This document shows, in pieces, positions 4,793 through 5,319 of a DNA stretch of 5,319 bases; the stretch's first letter is position 1, and the number at the start of each line of letters is the position of its first letter. The stretch comes from DATNBT01 sp964579765 (GTDB lineage: Bacteria > Acidobacteriota > Vicinamibacteria > Vicinamibacterales > CAVVIG01): positions 1 to 5,319 of the forward strand of contig CAZOIK010000377.1 in the NCBI GenBank assembly GCA_964579765.1, given 5' to 3'. Below the pieces are notes generated by a model. It made no database searches and had not been told where the DNA came from. It saw nothing but the letters and a program-made list of their open reading frames with translations. The position numbers and the translations under genes are program-made.

Positions 4793-5319
4793 ATGTTCAT
4801 CACCAAGAAGCACCTCGATCGGCGCACGTTCCTGAAGGCGGCGGGCACGACGCTCGCGCTGCCGCTGCTCGACGCAATGATTCCCGCGCGCACGGCGCTC
4901 GCGGCGACCGCGGCCGCACCGAGCCCGCGCCTCGGCTTCGTCTACCTGCCGCACGGCGCCATCATGGACCGCTGGACGCCGGCGCAGGAAGGCCCGAACT
5001 TCGAGTTCTCGCCGATCCTCAAACCGCTCGAGCCCTTCCGCGAGTACGTGGACGTCGTCAGCGGCCTGCACCACCACGCGGCCGACACTTCCGCCGTCCA
5101 CTCGCTGAGCCCGACGACGTGGCTGAGCGGCGTGCGGCCGAAGCCGACGCAGGGCGTCGATGCGTACGCCGGCGTGACCGCGGACCAGATCGCCGCGGCG
5201 CACATCGGCCAGGACAACCCGCTGCCGTCGATCGAGATCGCCACCGAAGATCAGTCGGGCCTCATCGGCTCGTGCGATCGCGACTACGGCTGCATCTACA
5301 TGAACACGCTCTCCTGGCG
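4793..5319 (+). CDS. DUF1552 (HXXSHH family) protein with Tat signal, N-terminal part
   Basis: About 175 residues are visible before the window ends. L-D-R10-R11-T-F-L-K (8-15) is a twin-arginine motif, followed by a hydrophobic stretch and A-R-T-A-L-A-A, so export in folded form through the Tat system is expected. The mature part begins P-R-L-G-F-V-Y-L-P-H-G-A and continues with V-V-S-G-L-H-H-H, V-H-S-L-S-P-T-T-W-L-S-G and Q-G-V-D. These are features I know from DUF1552 proteins, which commonly follow DUF1592-type genes. The biochemical role is not known; the motif that names the family is not in the visible part. The ATG lies 7 bp after the upstream stop, with AGGGCGG overlapping the junction as ribosome binding site, so the two genes are almost certainly co-transcribed and perhaps translationally coupled. 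It probably works with its upstream partner in the periplasm. Confidence 0.9.
   Translation, partial: MFITKKHLDRRTFLKAAGTTLALPLLDAMIPARTALAATAAAPSPRLGFVYLPHGAIMDRWTPAQEGPNFEFSPILKPLEPFREYVDVVSGLHHHAADTSAVHSLSPTTWLSGVRPKPTQGVDAYAGVTADQIAAAHIGQDNPLPSIEIATEDQSGLIGSCDRDYGCIYMNTLSW

Noticed and set aside
2461..4893. Several long open frames on the minus strand and in other plus frames across the DUF1592 gene
   Set aside because: They are very rich in Arg and Ala, lack domains, and mirror the third-base GC bias of the real gene.
1..5319. CRISPR array, tRNA or rRNA gene
   Set aside because: No regularly spaced repeats, cloverleaf-like segment or ribosomal RNA stretch was seen; the only repeats are the element ends, the target duplication and the palindromes listed.

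Overview
This is a GC-rich bacterial window whose outer parts look like an Acidobacteriota (Vicinamibacteria-like) chromosome. The clues are a DUF1587/1592/1588/1585-type multidomain cytochrome followed by a Tat-exported DUF1552 protein, a tannase/feruloyl-esterase-type gene, and short palindromic repeats with a CTGAAG centre, one of which is translated as D-V-R-L-K-P-D-P-T. The same DUF gene pair also occurs in Planctomycetes and Verrucomicrobia, so the phylum call is an inference.

Layout. Positions 1-118 (minus) hold the N-terminus of a secreted tannase/feruloyl-esterase-like protein. Positions 149-2227 are a complete 2,079-bp insertion sequence of the IS1595 family. It has 24-bp terminal inverted repeats matching at 22 of 24 positions and a perfect 8-bp target duplication, CCTGAAGG, at 141-148 and 2228-2235. 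It carries an intact 308-aa DDE transposase (200-1126, plus), a very small zinc-knuckle-like ORF (1199-1330, plus), and a convergent gene for an unrecognised two-helix membrane protein with a coiled coil (1333-2106, minus). The last two look like passenger or accessory genes. Positions 2302-4785 (plus) encode an 827-aa exported protein with two CxxCH haem motifs and the DUF1587-1595-1592-1588-1585 domain series. Seven bases later, at 4793, a Tat-signal DUF1552 protein begins and runs off the window.

How it fits together. Removing the element and one target copy leaves the esterase gene and the DUF1592-DUF1552 operon as divergent neighbours separated by only 96 bp. It also restores a perfect 18-bp palindrome (8-bp arms, 2-base centre). 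The 8-bp target duplication is exactly the middle of that palindrome, so the element inserted at its dyad axis. A relative of this palindrome lies inside the DUF1592 gene, between signal peptide and first haem domain. The main story of the window is therefore an IS1595-family transposon with passenger genes that has landed in a REP-like chromosomal palindrome, probably cutting the esterase gene off from its native upstream region while leaving the DUF1592 promoter intact.
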